In this document: piece by piece, positions 1 through 64,000 of the stretch
How the letters are laid out: each line of letters begins with the position of its first letter
Position numbering within the stretch: position 1 is the stretch's first letter
DNA from: Megamerina dolium
Lineage: Eukaryota > Arthropoda > Insecta > Diptera > Megamerinidae
Direction: 5' to 3'
Assembly: GCA_963854835.1 (NCBI GenBank)
Contig: OY978526.1
Span: forward strand, 12,355,277 to 12,419,276
DNA: 64,000 bases
Notes under the pieces: generated by a model
Told to the model about the DNA's origin: nothing
Databases searched by the model: none
Seen by the model: only the letters and a program-made list of their open reading frames with translations
Translations under genes and position numbers: made by a program

Positions 1-1153
<1,153 letters not shown>

Positions 1154-1256
1154 CTACTATTACGGATTATTTGTAAACTTTTTAATTACTTTATGTACCA
1201 ACGCGATCCGCGAGATTTGTTTGTGTGTTATCAGTTAGGAGTATTCTATATGAATG

Positions 1257-1375
1257 AATATATAAGAATGAGAAAAGTACGGCGACTGTTATGTTGACGG
1301 TGTTGGTAACAAGCACGTCACGTGTTGTTTTTGTTTTCAATGTAAAATGAAAAATTGAGAGCGAGAGCAAGAGCG
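1257..1375 (-). promoter_or_regulatory. Candidate promoter region of abs copy 1 (recurs upstream of every copy)
   Basis: Upstream of the copy 1 ATG on the minus strand there is a TATA-like TTATATATT (1257-1265, about 115 bp from the ATG), a CACGTG E-box (1319-1324) and a GAGA-rich run GAGAGCGAGAGCAAGAGCG (1357-1375). CACGTG is a bHLH site and GAGA-type repeats are common in fly promoters (GAGA factor). All copies keep the CACGTG, but its surroundings vary in spacers 3 and 9. No transcription start can be proven from sequence, and the TATA-like run may be chance in AT-rich DNA. Confidence 0.35.
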
Positions 1376-1477
1376 TAAGAACTGACCGAAAAAGGCGTTT
1401 TAGTCTTTAGGTTTTAAAATTTAAAACAAAAACCACTTACATTTAATTTACATTTTTTTATAAGGACGTTTCAGGGT

Positions 1478-1794
1478 GTGTGCGAGTTCGCCTAAATTGG
1501 TGTCTAAATTGTGACTTTTCCTAAATTATTGGAATATGGCAGTGAATAGTTAATTTAGGAAATTTTCAAGCAACCTTTTCATACCTAAATACCAATTTAA
1601 TTCTTAATTTTAATATTTTAATAATTTTAGTAATTTCTCGTTTTGAAACAGAACAATATAAATATTTAAAACAATAAGAAAATGGAAAAAGAGAAGCCAT
1701 ATTCTTTATTTTTTAACACAAAAATTCAAATTGCTGATTTTTTTGTTTGTTTCTCGATTTAGGAAATGTAAAATTTGGAAACGAACTCGCACAC
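1478..1794. mobile_element. Putative MITE-like segment with 13-bp perfect terminal inverted repeats
   Basis: GTGTGCGAGTTCG at 1478-1490 is matched by its exact complement CGAACTCGCACAC at 1782-1794. The 317-bp interior has no coding capacity and several CCTAAAT/ATTTAGG words in both orientations, giving further weak self-complementarity. This is the form of a non-autonomous DNA transposon, but I see no clear target-site duplication. It is present at the same place in all units, so it predates the amplification. It could instead be a chance inverted pair or part of a regulatory region. Confidence 0.4.
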
Positions 1795-2034
1795 TTTTGC
1801 CAATTATCTTTCCAATTTCGAAGCAGTGGTGTAATATTCCAGTGTCATATCAATTTAGGAGAAGTAGATTTGAATCGATGTGATTAGATGAAGTAAAATC
1901 GTATTGAAAATAGAATTATATTTTTTAGTATTTTAAACAAACCAAACAAGCCTATGCAAACCAAAGATGTATAGTCTTGTTTATCTAGTAGCAGAAGTTC
2001 ATTCCAAATAAAAGCAATTGATTCTTTACTTAAT

Positions 2035-2071
2035 CTACCTAAATGGCAGGACTTTGCCGCCATTTGGGTAG
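2035..2071. repeat. Stem-loop with 13-bp arms
   Basis: CTACCTAAATGGC (2035-2047) pairs with GCCATTTGGGTAG (2059-2071) around an 11-nt loop, with one G-U type mismatch. It is more GC-rich than its surroundings. In spacer 5 a single-base deletion converts it into a 15-bp stem with a 6-nt loop. It may be the remnant of a fold-back element; no function can be assigned. Confidence 0.45.
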
Positions 2072-2263
2072 ACGACCTGGTTTTAAGATAACAATTTATT
2101 TGCACATTCATTACAAAGTTCAAGAATTTTCAAAGACATTACTATTTTCCAAATCCAAATGCACAATTCTGCTATTTTAAAAAATACAAATTAACTATTA
2201 TTCTCTATGGTTTCTTTAATTTTTGTAATTAATAACATGAAAATGAACTAAAAGAAATAGCAA

Positions 2264-2351
2264 TGTTTTGTTGTTATTGTTGTTGTTGTTGTTGTAGCAG
2301 TAAAAATACGGAAATGCTTTGTTTTGTTCCAGTACAAAGCATTTCCGTATT
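2264..2351. repeat. (TTG)n microsatellite joined to an 18-bp perfect inverted repeat
   Basis: A TTG tract runs into TAGCAGTAAA and then AATACGGAAATGCTTTGT (2305-2322), whose exact complement lies at 2334-2351 after an 11-nt loop. A relatively GC-rich stretch to about 2440 follows. The arrangement (TTG)n-TAGCAG-hairpin resembles dispersed short repeats I recall from other higher-fly genomes, so this may be an old short interspersed element; that resemblance is from memory and unverified. The TTG number differs between units (8 to 11 Asn codons when read on the minus strand). Confidence 0.55.
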
Positions 2352-3425
2352 CTGATGAATTGAATGGACCTTTGTCGACTACGTGGTCGAGTGCTTCCCG
2401 GACATAGACCCGTCCATTCCATCCATAACGGATCAGCTGTCCCGTTCTAATTCATACAAAAGCCATAACAGTGATCAGTTAAAATGGATGGATAGGTAAC
2501 GTAACGTTGGAATCTGTAGAAATTAGAATTTCAATGGGGCATATGAGAATCGTTCTCTTTTCTCTCTATCATATTGCTATTTTGTACTAAATCTAGTTAT
2601 CTCTTTCCTATTTATATAGCATATGGAGCTATCCGTTTTGACTAACCCTTTTTTACATTACTTTACTTTACATTCTATTACCTTATGTGTTGACTAATCG
2701 CACCGATGAATATATTATAAAACAACAACAAAGGTGCTAATTTAGTTTGTATAACTATGGACGCTTAAAAAATTGGAATACTTACTAAGTTCAGTGCTGC
2801 CAATTTCTTTAATTTTTTCTGCTGTATAGAGATGTTACAGGTATTTTTTTGTTTAAACATCAATACTGTTTGAATTTTGCAATAAAATTATTTCACTATT
2901 TTTGAAACAATTTATCAATTAAATAATCAGAATTTTTTGCTATTTGAAATTTTTATGTAAAATAAAAGTAAAATAAACTCCGTTTAGAAAACTTATGATC
3001 TGTGTCATTTTATTGGTACAAAGATAGCTAGTTGTCTAACTAAAAGCGATTAATATTGAATTTTTATATATTTTTAGTCAAATCTTTTATTGGCAAAGGT
3101 AATATCCATTAAATTCTACTGATAAATTTTTTTTTAAACAAAAATTTAATAAGAGTAAAAAAGTTAGTTAAATATTTTTAACATTCCCTAAATCAAAATA
3201 AGCACGTTTAAATATTTACAGTATATTTTTGATACTCGCAGGTTAATTTAAGTTTGACTCCCTTGTACTCAAAAACCAATTACGTACGCCAAAAAATATA
3301 AGTATGACACGTTATTTACTAATTCAAAGAATTTATCTCTTCTGTTTTAGTATGTCACTACAATTTTCAAAACCAGCATATTACATTACATAAATAAACT
3401 TATTCTAAACCGCAGCAAGAAAAAA

Positions 3426-3600
3426 TGTACTGAAGTACAAGAACGAACTGCTGAGCAACTGATGGGTTAACCCAGCTATATTGGGCATTTAAACTGAGTT
3501 TAAACTATGTTGAAGTTTGACTGAAAAACTGCAAGTAAAGTTAAAATTTAGTTTAAACGACAAATATAGTTAAACTCACACTGAAAAACTGTACTGTTTT
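3426..3600. repeat. Palindrome-rich AT segment with a degenerate internal direct repeat
   Basis: The segment contains TGTACTGAAGTACA (3426-3439), the perfect palindrome TGGGTTAACCCA (3463-3474), and GTTTAAAC twice (3498-3505 and 3551-3558), each followed by ACTGAAAAACTG (3520-3531 and 3580-3591). The two halves look like a degenerate duplication of about 55-60 bp. It is conserved in all units; its role is unknown and it could be part of an old repeat. Confidence 0.4.
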
Positions 3601-4739
3601 GAAAGCATTACTACGATCAAAGTGAAATTTAATTAACCTCCAAACTTTCCTTTTGTCTATGGTAAGAATAACCACAATTGACAGCTACCAGAAGATGTCA
3701 ATACGATATCAATATCAATCACTCAGTACTCAGTGGAAAGATGAAAACTATATTATTCATATATACGAATTGGCCATCCTAGTCACAAGATGGTAATCCA
3801 ATTGATATTGTCAGAGCTTTAATAAGAACTAATAAATCAAATAAGGGAATAAATATGATCAAGCTGGTTTTTTTATTGAACACACTGTACATTGTTATTG
3901 CTACACTACATAGAAATAAATTATTACAAATATCCTAGAAAATATTTGTGTATGTGTAAAAACGCACCTTATCGGACGCATGTAAACCCCCCCAATAGTA
4001 AATTTCTATGATTTATTTTATTTCAAAATAAATTCATTATTCCTTGAAAGACATTGGTTTACAAATTTCCAGTGATGTGACGATTTTAGTGTTTTATTTG
4101 GAAGAAAGAAATATTGAAATATTAATTTTTATTTTAATAATATTATTTATTTTCTTAAATATCCACTATTGGCCTACTGAATGAATGAAAATGTGATGTT
4201 AAACAAACATCTCATTTGCGTATTGATACTAAATTATGATACAAGAAATTAATCAATATTTTCAATTTTAATCGATTGAACATTTTCACTAGCCCATCAC
4301 GAATAAGTAGCAACGCTTTCATATCTCATATCTCTTTTTTTTTTATTTCTCTTAGATAAAATGCATATCAATTTCTTCAAAGATATTTTATTATCTCAAT
4401 TCCTTTCTAAGGACATGACGATGAAAAATATATTTTTGGTCGTCCCAATGAAAAGTTTATGATACTCGTATAAACATTGTGAAGATTATCTTTCTTGTGC
4501 ATTTTATTTTTTTGTATTTTTAACTAATTAATGCAACATACAAGATGCCATAAAATTTGTCCTCTTTTGATGGATTTCTGGGTATGCGAGCAGCAAAGCC
4601 TAATAATATGCGAATGCAACTGTAAACGGCAAAATTATTTCCAGGAACTGATACAAAAAAAAACCATTTAAAAATAATTATAATAAATAAAAAGCGTATT
4701 TTCTAGGAATGCATTGTTTGCTGATTTCGCAAGAATTAC

Positions 4740-4745
4740 TTTATT
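4740..4745 (-). terminator. Candidate polyadenylation signal AATAAA of abs copy 2
   Basis: Minus-strand AATAAA about 218 nt past the stop codon, the first canonical hexamer downstream of it. The same hexamer sits at the equivalent distance beyond every copy's stop; positions are given in the gene entries. Use as the true 3' end is inferred. Confidence 0.45.
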
Positions 4746-4962
4746 TTTGTCCAAATATGTTGTTTTCCATATTTTTTGTTATTGTAAAATATATTGAACA
4801 CTAAATACCATACAAGAGTGGTATATCTTAAAATATAAAACTAACAAAATTAATATTCTTATTAACAATATTATTAGAATTATATGTATTTACTATAAAA
4901 TAGTAACTTCTTATCGTAAAACCATAAAATAAATAATATTGACAAAGAGTTGTGTATGTGTG

Positions 4963-64000
<59,038 letters not shown>

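Noticed and set aside
1884..2123. 79-codon minus-strand open frame in most spacers
   Set aside because: It is broken by a one-base deletion in spacer 5 and a 4-bp insertion in spacer 9, spans the stem-loop, and has no recognisable domain; it is a chance frame in copied non-coding DNA.
2216..2422. 68-71 codon frame with a poly-asparagine run
   Set aside because: The asparagines are the reverse reading of the TTG microsatellite and the rest reads the inverted repeat; length varies freely between units.

Overview
The whole window is one head-to-tail tandem array. A unit of about 5.73-5.91 kb repeats without interruption from edge to edge. Each unit holds one minus-strand copy of a two-exon gene for a DEAD-box RNA helicase of the Abstrakt/DDX41 family, plus about 3.8-3.95 kb of AT-rich spacer. 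Ten gene copies are complete. An eleventh, at the left edge, lacks most of exon 2, and a twelfth, at the right edge, shows only the end of exon 2. Neither edge reaches unique flanking DNA, so the true copy number is higher. The protein's very close match to fly Abstrakt as I remember it, the single short 73-nt GT-AG intron and the AT-rich spacers with (TTG)n tracts point to a higher (schizophoran) fly. The species cannot be named from sequence alone.

Layout. Gene spans: copy 1, 1-1144 (partial); 2, 4963-6913; 3, 10733-12683; 4, 16503-18453; 5, 22277-24227; 6, 28173-30123; 7, 34037-35987; 8, 39945-41895; 9, 45842-47792; 10, 51745-53695; 11, 57522-59472; 12, 63256-64000 (partial). Successive exon 1 starts lie 5769, 5770, 5770, 5774, 5896, 5864, 5908, 5897, 5903 and 5777 bp apart. 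The last stop-to-stop distance is 5734 bp. The encoded protein is 625 aa (281 from exon 1, 344 from exon 2). It has a complete helicase motif set and a C-terminal CCHC zinc knuckle.

Spacers. All eleven share the same order: a promoter-proximal stretch with a CACGTG box and a GAGA-rich run, a 317-bp segment bounded by 13-bp inverted repeats, a stem-loop, a (TTG)n microsatellite joined to an 18-bp perfect inverted repeat, a palindrome-rich AT segment, and the 3' flank of the next gene. Spacers fall into two structural classes. Five consecutive ones (24228-51744) carry an extra 93-134 bp near the 3' end of the next gene, and the flanking six lack it.

Interpretation. All complete copies keep an open frame, splice sites, start and stop. 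Only eight amino-acid differences were seen among copies; one of them (copy 10, Gly498Cys in motif V) is likely to damage the enzyme. Variants shared between non-adjacent units indicate exchange within the array. A conserved, normally single-copy helicase amplified as an intact gene array is the notable biology here. Plausible reasons are dosage, a germline or sex-chromosome role, or an RNA-silencing conflict, but the sequence alone does not decide between them.
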